Shown: positions 26,078 through 35,334 of the stretch, one piece after another
Layout: every line of letters starts with the position of its first letter
Numbering within the stretch: the first letter of the stretch is position 1
From: Bacteroidales bacterium UBA1309
Lineage (GTDB): Bacteria; Bacteroidota; Bacteroidia; Bacteroidales; Dysgonomonadaceae
Direction: 5' to 3'
Assembly (NCBI GenBank): GCA_002307185.1
Contig: DBTT01000016.1
Location: 88,579 to 146,205, forward strand
Length of the DNA stretch: 57,627 nt
Position numbers and translations under genes: made by a program
Notes under the pieces: generated by a model
What the model was told of the DNA's origin: nothing
The model's database searches: none
The model's input: the letters and a program-made list of their open reading frames with translations, nothing else

Positions 26078-28300
26078 ATGAATTACAACGAAGTACAAAA
26101 TATACGAAACAAGATTCTTGAACTTTTATCCCTGAATGAAGTCAAAGAAGCATGTGCCCAATTACTCGTCCTGGCGGTGAATTTGCGTGAATGGCAAATC
26201 ACCGAGAAAGTCAGTGAATTGGAAACGACTTATAGGTATATGCTTAACTATCAGTTTGATGGAGTGGATGACCCTCGCCGTGAGGAAGTCTTTGGTGGCA
26301 TTATGAGAACCCTCTATGAACTCACAGACGACGCTACTGATGAACTGATGAGCCTTGACTCGCCAAACATTTTCTATGAAAAACTCCGGTTGGAATCATT
26401 TCGCAACCAGCCGACTTTGCCCGAATACAAATTGGCTCTCAAAGAAACCGAAGGGGCATTTAGCCTGACAGAATTGTTGGAGGAAAAAGATGACAAATTG
26501 TCGAAACTAAAACATTTGGCAGTCAAAAAAGAACGGTTGGCCACCGACTTGTTCAACACCATTTTTGTTGCTTCCCGCCTGTCGGAAGAAAACCAGGCCG
26601 GATACCTTGATTTCATTCACAACAAAGAACTTGCCGTCACCGACAAATGTCTCTTTGTATCGGCCTTGACATTAAGCCTGTTCCATCGTTTCGATCCACG
26701 TAAGCTATCGGTTATTATTGCTGCATCCGGAGCCGCTGATGCCGAGATTCGTGCAAGGGCAATTGTTGGGTTGGTGTTTGTGCTGGTTAAATACGATCAG
26801 CGGTTGAAGTTTTATCCCGAAAGCAAACGCGAACTCGAACTTGCGGGAGAAAACCATACCTTCAAAAAAGCCTTGCAAACAATATTGGTGCAATTGATCC
26901 GCTCGAAGCAAACGGAAAGCATCAGCCGGAAGATGATCGATGAAATCATCCCCGAGATGATGAAATTCAGCACGAAAATTGGGCGCAAGCTCAACGTGGA
27001 TGATTTCTCGGACGAAAGCGATTTATCCGAGAAAAATCCCGATTGGAAAAAGGATCTTGAGGCTTCGGGCTTGTCCAAAAAGCTCCAGGAATATTCCGAA
27101 TTACATTTGGAGGGAGCCGACGTGTTCCATTCCACTTTTGCAAACCTGAAAAATTTCCCGTTTTTCAGGGAATTAAGCAATTGGTTTTTGCCGTTTGACA
27201 CTTCTTATTCCCAGTTGATAGAACTTTCTTCTGGAAACAAGAACAACGTTCTGCTAACTGCAGTTTCCAAATCGGGCTATATGTGCGATTCCGACAAATA
27301 CTCTTTTAGCCTGAGCTTGTTGCAGATCCCCGAACAGCAACACCAGATGATTGCCATGCGCTTGGGAGAAGAGTCGGGTGAGCTCGAAAAGCTACAGAAA
27401 GAAGAAATGCTCTTCAATCCTCGCATCAGCGACGAAATTATTTCCAACCAATACATTCAGAATTTGTACCGCTTCTTCAAACTGTTTCCAAGAAGGGATA
27501 ATTTTGACGACATTTTCACTTTCAATGCCAATTTCTACCAATATCAGTCGCTGGAATCTCTCATTATTGATGCTGGAACAATGACACGATTGGCCATGTA
27601 TTGTTTTGATAAAAATCATTTTCAAGAAGCGGAAGCTATCTACCGCTTGCTGATCGAACAAAATCAAAACATCAACGATGAATGGTGGCAGAAAATCGGC
27701 TATTGCCGACAAATGCTCAACGACATCGAAGGTGCTGTGTCGGCCTACAAGCAAGCGGACATCCTCAATAGCGACAATAGTTGGACAATCAAGAGGTTGG
27801 CGCATTGCTACCGTCTGTTGAAAAAGCCCGAAATCGCCCTTGAATATTTTCGCCGTGTCGAAACATTGCAACCAAACAATACTGGAGTCCAAATGAATAT
27901 TGGTCATTGTTACCTTGATATGGGCGACTACAACGAGGCGCTCAATTGCTATTTCAAACTGGAGTTCAACGATATTGCGGATGCAAAAACCCAACGCCCT
28001 ATCGCCTGGACTGCTTTCCTTGCCGGAAAACTGGATCTCTCCGAAAGTTATTACCAGCAATTAATTGCTGGAAAACCATCGCTGCACGATTACCTGAACC
28101 TTGGACACATCTATTTGCGAACCAACCGGCTGAAACTCGCTGTGGAGAGCTATGCCCAGTCTCTGAAATTGGCTGGAAGCTACGATTCTTTCTTAAAACA
28201 TTTTCGGGAAGATGAAGAAATCCTTCACCAAATGGGTGTAGATTTGGAAATTGCCCCCCGTCTATTCGATCAGATTCGATACAAGCGAGACAACCAATGA
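26078..28300 (+). CDS. Large tetratricopeptide-repeat protein
   Basis: The 740-residue product has no signal peptide or membrane helix. The N-terminal two thirds are helical without a recognised family, with a charged stretch DDFSDESDLSEKNPDWKKD near residue 310. TPR units are clear in the last ~220 residues: YRLLIEQNQNINDEWWQKIG, AVSAYKQADILNSDNSW, ALEYFRRVETLQPNNTG and NIGHCYLDMGDYNEAL all show the W/L-G-Y-A-P spacing of the motif. Start 26078 is chosen because of the purine-rich ACAAAGAAAG just upstream and because the alternative at 26003 overlaps the antiporter end with non-conserved residues. Function unknown; a cytoplasmic scaffold is the safest reading. Confidence 0.75.
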   Translation: MNYNEVQNIRNKILELLSLNEVKEACAQLLVLAVNLREWQITEKVSELETTYRYMLNYQFDGVDDPRREEVFGGIMRTLYELTDDATDELMSLDSPNIFYEKLRLESFRNQPTLPEYKLALKETEGAFSLTELLEEKDDKLSKLKHLAVKKERLATDLFNTIFVASRLSEENQAGYLDFIHNKELAVTDKCLFVSALTLSLFHRFDPRKLSVIIAASGAADAEIRARAIVGLVFVLVKYDQRLKFYPESKRELELAGENHTFKKALQTILVQLIRSKQTESISRKMIDEIIPEMMKFSTKIGRKLNVDDFSDESDLSEKNPDWKKDLEASGLSKKLQEYSELHLEGADVFHSTFANLKNFPFFRELSNWFLPFDTSYSQLIELSSGNKNNVLLTAVSKSGYMCDSDKYSFSLSLLQIPEQQHQMIAMRLGEESGELEKLQKEEMLFNPRISDEIISNQYIQNLYRFFKLFPRRDNFDDIFTFNANFYQYQSLESLIIDAGTMTRLAMYCFDKNHFQEAEAIYRLLIEQNQNINDEWWQKIGYCRQMLNDIEGAVSAYKQADILNSDNSWTIKRLAHCYRLLKKPEIALEYFRRVETLQPNNTGVQMNIGHCYLDMGDYNEALNCYFKLEFNDIADAKTQRPIAWTAFLAGKLDLSESYYQQLIAGKPSLHDYLNLGHIYLRTNRLKLAVESYAQSLKLAGSYDSFLKHFREDEEILHQMGVDLEIAPRLFDQIRYKRDNQ

Positions 28301-28700
28301 TTGCAAGAAAAGAGAATCACAGTTAGCAGAGATCAGAAACAAATAGGTACTCAATTTGCCAAATTTGATTGACGAGATCGACCCCACAAACCTTCCATGG
28401 TGCTTTGTCTGGTCGATTTTTTGCCGTTATAGAATTCGAGATTACTAAACACTAGGTTCTGCTGAAAAACAACCAACAAATTGTCAATAAATATCATATA
28501 GCTATTTTTGTGCTCCTAGATGCAGGAAACATGACTTTAACCAATAAAAAGCATGCATACGTGCTGGAATATGTAAGTTACAGCTGGAGGGTTTTGAATC
28601 TCCATCCATGCAGAAGCTGAAACCGACAAACCGTTGGGTTGTGCTAGCATAACTTATTCCCTGAGTGCTTTTTGTGAGTTCTTCAAATGTTGTGCAATAT
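28301..28700. other. Intergenic region without recognisable gene
   Basis: 400 bp between the TPR gene and the tRNA terminator. Stops occur in all frames; I see no repeat or RNA that I can name. Confidence 0.45.
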
Positions 28701-28750
28701 CAAAAATAGAAAACGCTAAAAGATTAATATGAATCTAATAGCGTTTCTAT
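28701..28750 (-). terminator. Rho-independent terminator after the tRNA pair
   Basis: On the minus strand an AAACGCTA...TAGCGTTT stem encloses an inner AGATT/AATCT stem and is followed by TTCTATTTTT. It lies right after the 3' end of tRNA-Arg, the expected end of the tRNA transcript. Confidence 0.6.
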
Positions 28751-28753
28751 TTG

Positions 28754-28825
28754 TGACCCTGACGGGAATCGAACCCATATCAAAGGAACCGGAATCCTCC
28801 ATTTTATCCATTAAACTACAGGGCC
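28754..28825 (-). tRNA. tRNA-Arg (anticodon CCG)
   Basis: A 72-nt cloverleaf on the minus strand. The acceptor GGCCCTG pairs with CAGGGTC (one G-U pair), with discriminator A. The anticodon stem GAGGA/TCCTT encloses the loop TTCCGGT, giving anticodon CCG, which reads the arginine codon CGG. The T-arm has GGGTTCGATTCCC. CCA is not encoded. It follows tRNA-Thr after 9 nt. Confidence 0.93.
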
Positions 28826-28834
28826 AAAATATTG

Positions 28835-28907
28835 AGCCTCTCATGGGACTCGAACCCACGACCTATTCATTACGAATGAATTGCTCTACCAACTGAGCTA
28901 AAGAGGC
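28835..28907 (-). tRNA. tRNA-Thr (anticodon CGT)
   Basis: A 73-nt cloverleaf on the minus strand. The acceptor GCCTCTT pairs with GAGAGGC (one G-U pair), D-arm is AGCTCAGTTGGTAGAGC and T-arm GGGTTCGAGTCCC. The anticodon stem ATTCA/TGAAT encloses the loop TTCGTAA, giving anticodon CGT, which reads the threonine codon ACG. CCA is not encoded. Probably cotranscribed with tRNA-Arg. Confidence 0.93.
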
Positions 28908-28977
28908 AAAACCGAGCGCAAAAATACTACTTTTTTTTAATTAAGGTTCGCTTTATTGCCTTTTTTCGCTTGAGGTA

Positions 28978-30291
28978 TCAAGGAGTGGTGAGTATATTTA
29001 TGTCTCGTGCTTTTTTGTATTTCACTCCATCCGAGCCTTTGGCTTCTATCACAACGAAATAGACTCCGGGTGTCACAAACTTGCCGTTGTATTTCCCATC
29101 CCAACCTTTCGAAGGGTCTGTCCATTGATAGAGTTTGTTGCCCCAACGGTTGAAGATGGTGGCCTTGAAACTCACTAAGGATTTGTAGGCTACTTTGTAT
29201 TCGTCGTTTTCTCCTTCTGAGGCATTGGGCGTAAAATAGTTCGGCAAATCGAGGAAGGATTCGGAGATGGAAAACTCAACCGAGGCACTGTCTTGGCAAC
29301 TGGATGTGGAGTTTGTTGTAACTAAATAGACGATATAATCTCCAGCATCGTTGAAGGTGTAGCTAATCGACTCGTCGTTATATCTGGCAATCCAGTTCGT
29401 GAGATCCGTTTTTTTGTAAATGGTCCAAGTGTAATAAGAGGCAACGGGTTCATTTGAATATCCATTAAATGTGATTTCGGCAGGTGCTGAACCTCCTAAG
29501 CTGTCTGTTCCCAGAGAATCCACTTCGTTATCGGCATCAACAGATGTTTGTGAACTTACAATGTGCGATTCTGTGAATTTTTCCTCGTACGCCTCAGATG
29601 ACACGCTTTGTGAAATGCCGAGGTAGTCGGCTATCTCATCGCCGGTTAAGGTGAATTTCGTATCTTCTAGAGGTGCATCCACTACGAGTGAGGTTTCCAC
29701 AGTTTGCCAATCGGATGTGAGGCTGGAAGAGATGAAGGCACTGGATGCGGTATTCCAGGTTAGCTTGTTGTACTGCAATTTGTATTGCATATCCAGGCTG
29801 TATTCGGTTCCATTTATGCCATAATAGGTAATTTCGTCAGATTTGTCGATTGTAAGGGTGACGCTTTTGCTGCTGCAATCGTCACTTGCCTTGGCTGTTA
29901 TAGTGTTGAGTTCGGGCAGGTGCTTGCTATAATCTATCATCCATAGTGTGGATTTCAATACGCCGTCTTCTTCCACAAGATAGCCGGAAGCATCTTCGGG
30001 TGCTGTGATGCTGTATGTGCTGGTAGAGCCGTTGTTTGTCACATTCACAAGGGATGTGCTGACTTTTGTTTTGTCGGCCAGAGATTGTTTGTAGCTGTAC
30101 CAACTGACGGTTTTGCTATTGTCGGCGGTGTAACTGATGGTGACGCCATTTAACCCGTTCGCAATATAAACTGCCTGAATGCCGCTACTGGCACTCACGG
30201 AATAGGTATATACAGTGCCATCGACACTATATTGTGCAAACGAGTTGGCGAATTGCCACAAAAAAAGCAGCAAACCAAGTACTCTCTTCAT
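28978..30291 (-). CDS. Secreted protein with type IX secretion (CHU_C/type B) C-terminal domain
   Basis: A 437-residue protein with a signal peptide (residues 1-20, cleavage near NSFAQ) and a C-terminal gliding-motility-associated domain at 351-437. That domain has the diagnostic NYFTPNASEGENDEY, FKATIFNRWGNKLYQW, GWDGKYNGKFVTPGVYFVVIEA and a final Lys/Arg-rich end, the type B signal for export by the T9SS across the outer membrane. The middle carries Ser/Thr-rich beta-sandwich-like sequence, including a PKD-like segment (SYTFNDAGDYIVYLVTTN). No catalytic site is recognised; an adhesin or surface structural role is plausible. It follows spt on the same strand but is separated from it by the hairpin at 30316-30358. 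Confidence 0.85.
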   Translation of the reverse strand: MKRVLGLLLFLWQFANSFAQYSVDGTVYTYSVSASSGIQAVYIANGLNGVTISYTADNSKTVSWYSYKQSLADKTKVSTSLVNVTNNGSTSTYSITAPEDASGYLVEEDGVLKSTLWMIDYSKHLPELNTITAKASDDCSSKSVTLTIDKSDEITYYGINGTEYSLDMQYKLQYNKLTWNTASSAFISSSLTSDWQTVETSLVVDAPLEDTKFTLTGDEIADYLGISQSVSSEAYEEKFTESHIVSSQTSVDADNEVDSLGTDSLGGSAPAEITFNGYSNEPVASYYTWTIYKKTDLTNWIARYNDESISYTFNDAGDYIVYLVTTNSTSSCQDSASVEFSISESFLDLPNYFTPNASEGENDEYKVAYKSLVSFKATIFNRWGNKLYQWTDPSKGWDGKYNGKFVTPGVYFVVIEAKGSDGVKYKKARDINILTTP

Positions 30292-30315
30292 CGTTGATTG
30301 AATAATGCCAAAATA

Positions 30316-30358
30316 AAAAAGTTGCTCTCTTCTGTTGAAACGTCAGAGAGCAACTTTT
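30316..30358. terminator. Strong hairpin terminator between spt and the T9SS-secreted gene
   Basis: AAAAAGTTGCTCTC (30316-30329) pairs with GAGAGCAACTTTT (30346-30358), giving a ~13-bp stem with U-tract potential on both strands. It follows the stop of spt on the minus strand. Confidence 0.75.
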
Positions 30359-30381
30359 AGTATAATTGAAAATGTGAATTA

Positions 30382-31602
30382 TCAGGCTTTGCTGGCAAAA
30401 ACCTTGTTTTCGGGAATCACGTCCATTTCGCGGAACACCTTGTAGATTTTGCTAAATGCAATATCTATTTGTGCTTTGGTGTGAGTTGCCATCAACGAGA
30501 AACGGATGAGGGTGTCTGTCGGCGAAACGGCCGGGGAAACTACCGGATTCACGAATATGCCTTCTTCAAAAAGACGTTTGGTGATGATAAATGTTTTTTC
30601 GTTGTTGCGAATAAACAATGGAATGATCGGGGTAGCTGTGTGTCCGATTTCGCAACCCATTTCCCGGAAACCATCCAATGCATAGTGGGTGATCTCCCAA
30701 AGGTTCTTCACGCGTTCTGGCTCTGTAAGCAATATATCCAAGGCTGCACTTGCAGCAGCGGTAGCTGACGGGGTAGCACTTGCCGTGAAAATATATTCAC
30801 GCGAATTGTGTCGAAGATAATCGAGCACAGGTTCGTCGCCGGCTATGAAGCCGCCGATGGAAGCCAACGATTTGCTGAATGTACCCATAATTAGTTCCAC
30901 GTCGTCTGTCAATCCGCATTGGCTTACCAAACCTCTACCGTCGAAATTGGCACCCAACACACCCAAGCTATGGGCTTCGTCCACCATCACGCTGGCGTTG
31001 TATTGTTTTGCAAGCCTAACAATTTCGGGGAGCTTGGCGATGTCGCCTTCCATACTGAAAACGCCATCCATAACGATCAATTTCACTTTGTCTGGTTCAC
31101 ATCTTTGAAGCTGCTTTTCGAGCGACTCCATATCGTTGTGACGATATTTGAATTTGGTGGAAAACGAAAGTCGCAGGCCTTCAATGATGGAAGCATGGTT
31201 CAACTCGTCCCAAATAATAAAGTCTTCACGTCCTGTTACGCAGGAAAGGACTCCTTGGTTGGTATTGAAACCGGTTGAATACATAATTGCGTCTTCTTTC
31301 CCAACAAATTTGGCTAATTTCTTTTCCAATTCGATGTGAATGTCAAGCGTGCCGTTGAGATGACGGGAACCAGCCATGCCTGTCCCATATTTTTTCAGGG
31401 CAGCAATAGCAGCTTCTTTGACTTTTGGATGATTAGTTAATCCCAAATAAGCATTTGACCCAAACATCAACACCTTTTTACCGTTAATGATAACTTCGGT
31501 GTCTTGGTCGCTTTCAATTGCTTTCGCATAAGGGTAGATACCGGCTGCTCTCGCATTACGGGCAGCATCATACTTGTACAACTTATCTCTTAATAAGCTC
31601 AT
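30382..31602 (-). CDS. spt: Serine palmitoyltransferase (alpha-oxoamine synthase)
   Basis: This 406-residue PLP enzyme condenses serine with palmitoyl-CoA to 3-ketodihydrosphingosine, the committed step of sphingolipid synthesis. The fold type I core shows NAYLGLTNHP, GTGMAGSRHLNGT, WDELNHASI with the PLP-stacking His136, VDEAHSLGVLG with Asp208 and His211, and the Schiff-base Lys244 in GTFSKSLASIGG. Sequence and length resemble the Bacteroides/Porphyromonas sphingolipid enzymes more than KBL or BioF, judging from shared segments such as GFNTNQGVL and KYRHNDMESLEKQLQRC. Those relatives (Gly C-acetyltransferase, AONS) remain alternatives. Single-gene transcription unit. Confidence 0.85.
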   Translation of the reverse strand: MSLLRDKLYKYDAARNARAAGIYPYAKAIESDQDTEVIINGKKVLMFGSNAYLGLTNHPKVKEAAIAALKKYGTGMAGSRHLNGTLDIHIELEKKLAKFVGKEDAIMYSTGFNTNQGVLSCVTGREDFIIWDELNHASIIEGLRLSFSTKFKYRHNDMESLEKQLQRCEPDKVKLIVMDGVFSMEGDIAKLPEIVRLAKQYNASVMVDEAHSLGVLGANFDGRGLVSQCGLTDDVELIMGTFSKSLASIGGFIAGDEPVLDYLRHNSREYIFTASATPSATAAASAALDILLTEPERVKNLWEITHYALDGFREMGCEIGHTATPIIPLFIRNNEKTFIITKRLFEEGIFVNPVVSPAVSPTDTLIRFSLMATHTKAQIDIAFSKIYKVFREMDVIPENKVFASKA

Positions 31603-32214
31603 TGGAGTTGTTTAAATAGGTAATAATTGAATTTGAAATCTTTAGGTTAAATAAAAAAAGGCATTTCAAATACAAGTTGCAAAATTAATCAAAAACTGAT
31701 TACTTTTGTATATTTGGTGCTTTTTTCTGAAATTTCCATTATATTACTTTTTGGGGGTGGTTAGTCAATTTGTTGAATATTAGAAAGATATTTGCTTCTG
31801 TCTTTTACTGATTCCATAAGTAAAATGTAACTTTGCGACTTTGAGTTTAAAAAAACGCGGCATTATATCTTAGACTGTACTTGCTTGCTATTTTGCACCG
31901 AAAACCTATGTGCTACTTCACCATTAAGCAATTAAATTTGGAACAGGCGACTAGTTACCTACAAAACAGCCTCGAATGTGTTTAGCCCGCCGATTGTCAC
32001 TCACATCAAGAACAACTTCTGGCAAGCCAAGCCTATCGGGAAATTAATTCTGCTCATCCCCGTCACTAGGACTGAAAAGAAGAATTGATCAATTTCCGTA
32101 AAATAGCGAAGTCTAAGAAAAGCCTGCAAATAAGCTGGGGGAAATTTAAACAGCCTCTTATTTGGGCGGCTCATGTTATTTTGCCAATTTTGCACTTATA
32201 TACTAAACGAGCCG
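31603..32214. other. Intergenic region, divergent, possible eroded coding traces
   Basis: About 610 bp between divergent spt and pdxB. No intact gene. On the minus strand TAATTTTG (31687-31680) fits the -7 motif for spt without a clear -33. From about 31909 to 32100 the plus strand can be read as short protein-like pieces with a stop and a frame change, but I cannot assign a family. Confidence 0.4.
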
Positions 32215-33324
32215 ATGAAAATTATAGCAGATGCCCACATCCCTTTTTTGAAGGGGGTTGGAGAACGGTATGGAGAAATCACTTACCTGAACGGAAATGA
32301 ATTTACTCGTGAAACCATCCAGGATGCCGACACCTTGATTGTTCGCACGGTCACCCATTTCGGAGAAGAAATGCTGGAGGGTTCAAAAGTGAAGTTGATT
32401 TGTTCGGCCACCATCGGATTCGACCACATAGACACTGCCTATTGCCAAGCGAAAGGCATCCGTTGGGCGAATGCGCCGGGATGCAATTCGGGTTCCGTGC
32501 AGCAATATATTTCCTCTGTTTTGATTGAAATCAGTCGCCTAAAGGGCTTTTCCCTCGAAGGAAAAACCATCGGGATCATTGGTGTGGGAAATGTGGGAAA
32601 AAAAGTGGCAAAAATAGCCCGTCTGGTTGGGATGAAGGTATTGTTGAATGACCCACCAAGACAACGTGCAGAAAGCGGAAATGAATTCACCGACCTCGAT
32701 ACCATCAAACGGGAGGCCGACATCATCACCTTCCACACGCCACTCACAAAGGCCGGGCAAGACAAAACCCACCACCTAGCGGATGAAGAATTCTTTGCCA
32801 CGCTGGGCAAAAAACCGATTATTATCAATACGGCCCGCGGCCCAATCGTGGAGACAGTCGCCATCAAAAATGCCATTCGCCAAGAAAAAATTTCGGGTGC
32901 CATTATCGATTGCTGGGAAAACGAACCGAACATCGACCTCGAATACATGAAGATGGTGGACATCGCCACCCCGCACATCGCCGGTTATTCTGCTGATGGC
33001 AAAGGAAATGCCACGCGCATGTCTCTCGAAACTTTGGCTGAATTTTATGGGCTTGACAAGACACCCATTCTCAAAATCAATATTCCGGAACCGGAATCAC
33101 CGACCATTGACTTGAATTCGTTTCCGGCAGACAAACGAATCTATCACGCCTTGTTGCACACCTACAGCACGCAGGCCGACAACGATAGATTGAAGGCAAA
33201 TCCGCAAAACTTCACATATTTTAGAGAGCGTTATCCTTTACGGAGGGAAAACATAGCCTACAACGTAATAAACTATTTGCCACAAGAAAAAGAAATTCTT
33301 CAAGATTGGAGGTTTAGACTGTGA
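32215..33324 (+). CDS. pdxB: 4-phosphoerythronate dehydrogenase PdxB
   Basis: A 369-residue cytoplasmic enzyme for the second step of the DXP-independent pyridoxal-5'-phosphate pathway, oxidising 4-phospho-D-erythronate. It starts MKIIADAHIPF, typical of PdxB. The 2-hydroxyacid dehydrogenase fold has the NAD motif GIIGVGNVGKKVA, NTARGPIVE with the catalytic Arg, CWENEP with the Glu and TPHIAGYS with the His. The PdxB-specific C-terminal extension after about residue 285 is present. Start 32215 is favoured over an upstream in-frame ATG (32173). It is followed directly by the 8-bp repeat tract at 33328-33359 and is convergent with modD. Confidence 0.92.
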   Translation: MKIIADAHIPFLKGVGERYGEITYLNGNEFTRETIQDADTLIVRTVTHFGEEMLEGSKVKLICSATIGFDHIDTAYCQAKGIRWANAPGCNSGSVQQYISSVLIEISRLKGFSLEGKTIGIIGVGNVGKKVAKIARLVGMKVLLNDPPRQRAESGNEFTDLDTIKREADIITFHTPLTKAGQDKTHHLADEEFFATLGKKPIIINTARGPIVETVAIKNAIRQEKISGAIIDCWENEPNIDLEYMKMVDIATPHIAGYSADGKGNATRMSLETLAEFYGLDKTPILKINIPEPESPTIDLNSFPADKRIYHALLHTYSTQADNDRLKANPQNFTYFRERYPLRRENIAYNVINYLPQEKEILQDWRFRL

Positions 33325-33327
33325 AAA

Positions 33328-33359
33328 AGTGACCGAGTGATCAAGTAACCGAGCGACCT
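33328..33359. repeat. Degenerate 8-bp tandem repeat (AGTGACCN type), 4 units
   Basis: Four consecutive 8-mers, AGTGACCG, AGTGATCA, AGTAACCG and AGCGACCT, start four bases after the pdxB stop codon. The same unit recurs behind xylA (39643-39732) and gltD (56583-56630). Confidence 0.7.
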
Positions 33360-33396
33360 TGCAGTCTTGGCTACACGTTACCTATTCAATCCTTCA

Positions 33397-34242
33397 TCAC
33401 ACCTTCTCTATCAACGCCTTGATGTCTGCTGGAGGAGCGAAATACATCCACGATGTCACCAGTACATCCGCTCCAGCTTTGGCATACTCGGCAGCATTAG
33501 AGCCATTGACCCCTCCCGCTGCAATCACCGTGATGTCGGAGCAAATTTCTCTGCATTCTGTTTTACAGCGGGTGAAATCGGAAGGAGAAAGCTTGTCCAT
33601 CTGCACAACATGCGCACCGGACGCAGCCACTTTTTTAGCCTCTTCGATGGTGTGAGCCTCCACCACAATTTTCCGCTCTTTCTGTCTTTTCTTGATGGGT
33701 GCCACCACCTCATGCAACTTGTCGTAACCACCCGTAAAAAGCAAGTGCTCCCGAAAAATCAGGATCGTGTCCGACAAACCTGTTCGATGAGGTTCGCCAC
33801 CACCTGCCAAAAGAGCCTTTAAGGCAATCTTTTTCAAATAAGGCGGATGTTTGCGGGTGCCTGCCACTGGCACATCATTTGCCACTGCACGAACAGCCTC
33901 CACCAATTGGCGGGTGCGGGTAGCGATTCCCGATGCAAATTCAATCATCGACAAACCCGAACGCCACACTAGATGAAGCATTCTGGCATCGCCCTCGGCC
34001 TCCAGCATCTTTTCTCCTAGTTTCAGGGCGGTTCCGGACGGAACAATATAAGTCACTTCCAGACGGTTTTTCAGGTACATCCGCTCCGCTTCTTCCGTGC
34101 AACACACCACCATGTCATGGCGTGCCAACAAGGTGATTCGTCCTCTTTGCCCCTCAAACGCCAACAAGTTGGAAGTCATGTCGCCCATTGGCACATCGTC
34201 TTCAATCAGGCGGTCGATGTCGTTTTCCGTGAAATAAATCAT
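33397..34242 (-). CDS. modD: ModD protein (NadC-like phosphoribosyltransferase homologue)
   Basis: A 281-residue cytoplasmic protein of the quinolinate phosphoribosyltransferase fold, but of the ModD branch rather than NadC. It opens IYFTENDIDRLIEDDVPMGDMTSN, which is the ModD pattern, and has TRKHPPYLKKIALKALLAGGGEPHRTGLSD in the active-site region, VVEAHTIEEA, then AAGGVNGSNAAEYAKAGADVLVTS. ModD genes usually sit with molybdate ABC transporter genes (modABC) in other bacteria and their reaction is not established; no such transporter is in this window. It is convergent with pdxB and a single-gene unit. Confidence 0.85.
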   Translation of the reverse strand: MIYFTENDIDRLIEDDVPMGDMTSNLLAFEGQRGRITLLARHDMVVCCTEEAERMYLKNRLEVTYIVPSGTALKLGEKMLEAEGDARMLHLVWRSGLSMIEFASGIATRTRQLVEAVRAVANDVPVAGTRKHPPYLKKIALKALLAGGGEPHRTGLSDTILIFREHLLFTGGYDKLHEVVAPIKKRQKERKIVVEAHTIEEAKKVAASGAHVVQMDKLSPSDFTRCKTECREICSDITVIAAGGVNGSNAAEYAKAGADVLVTSWMYFAPPADIKALIEKV

Positions 34243-34620
34243 AATTTCTTTTTACAAACTGGTTTCAACTAAAAGATAAAGTACAAGGATTGTACCAAAA
34301 GATAGCTGGCTAATTTGAAGCCGAATATACAAATTAAAGCTTACATGAATGTGGTCATCAAAAAAGAAAAATGACATAAATGTCACATAAATGTTAAGTA
34401 GAGTCTGCAGAAAAAGTCAGACAGCTAGAGGTTTTGTTTAGTACTTAAATGGGTTTACAAAAAAAGTAAGAAAAATTACAGCATTTACATATAATAACTC
34501 TGAACAAATTTCCAGACGATACAATACGAACAATGCGGGTAAAGAGACTGGAGAACTTTATCACATATTGAGCTTGTTTGCCTTGCAGTTTTAAAGCCCA
34601 GTGTGTATTTTGACTAACCC
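34243..34620. other. Intergenic region without recognisable gene
   Basis: 378 AT-rich bp between modD and the pirin gene, both on the minus strand; holds the modD 5' flank. No element recognised. Confidence 0.45.
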
Positions 34621-35334
34621 TCACCCCATCGGCACTTCCATCAACAACACTTCCGCATCGTCCGAGAGTGACTTCAAGTCAAGAGCGCTTATATCCGAAA
34701 TGCCTAGTCCATCACGTTTATCCAAAATTTGCCCATTTACGACGAAAGATCCCTCGATGACAAACACATATACTCCATTTTCAGATGAATGTAATTTGTA
34801 ATCGAAAGCGGTTTCCTTTCCGAAGACACCAATATTGAACCAAGCGTTTTGATGTATCCACAACCCATCGTCATCGTCTGAAGGCGATACAATTTGCTGT
34901 AGGCCGTCCTTCTTGGACTCGAAGTCGAAAGCAGCTTGCTGGTAACGAGGTTTCACCCCTTTTTCCTTTGGAAAAACCCATATCTGCAAAAACTTGACGG
35001 GAATATCCTGATTCTTGTTGAATTCACTGTGCTGAACCCCTGTGCCGGCACTCATCACCTGCACTTCGCCATGCCGGATCACCCCATGTGTTCCCGTGCT
35101 ATCCTTGTGTTCCAAGTCGCCAGACAAAGGAATGCTGATAATTTCCATGTTGTCGTGCGGATGCGTTCCAAACCCTCCTCCACCAGCCACAGTATCATCG
35201 TTGAGTACACGAAGCGCACCAAAATGAATCCTCTCGGGGTCGTAATAATTTGCGAAGCTGAATGTATGAAAAGAATTGAGCCAACCATGATTGGCATGGC
35301 CTCGGGTATTTGCTTTATGAAGAATCGTTTTCAT
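34621..35334 (-). CDS. Pirin-family bicupin protein
   Basis: This 237-residue protein has two cupin domains. The first carries the metal site: FGTHPHDNMEIISIPLSG, with two His and a Glu, and VQVMSAGTGVQHSEFN with the last His. The opening RGHANHGWLNSFHTFSFA and YYDPERIHFGALRVLNDD match the bacterial pirin/YhhW family. Some members oxidise quercetin (2,3-dioxygenase); others act as redox sensors. The second cupin (residues ~140-237) lacks the metal ligands, as usual. The start at 35334 is at MKTILHKANTRGH, where homologues begin; an upstream in-frame ATG at 35406 is less likely. Single gene. Confidence 0.88.
   Translation of the reverse strand: MKTILHKANTRGHANHGWLNSFHTFSFANYYDPERIHFGALRVLNDDTVAGGGGFGTHPHDNMEIISIPLSGDLEHKDSTGTHGVIRHGEVQVMSAGTGVQHSEFNKNQDIPVKFLQIWVFPKEKGVKPRYQQAAFDFESKKDGLQQIVSPSDDDDGLWIHQNAWFNIGVFGKETAFDYKLHSSENGVYVFVIEGSFVVNGQILDKRDGLGISDISALDLKSLSDDAEVLLMEVPMG

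Noticed and set aside
31909..32100. Protein-like fragments on the plus strand upstream of pdxB
   Set aside because: They might be a fossil of a small gene, but the match is too short and broken by a stop and frame change to name a family.
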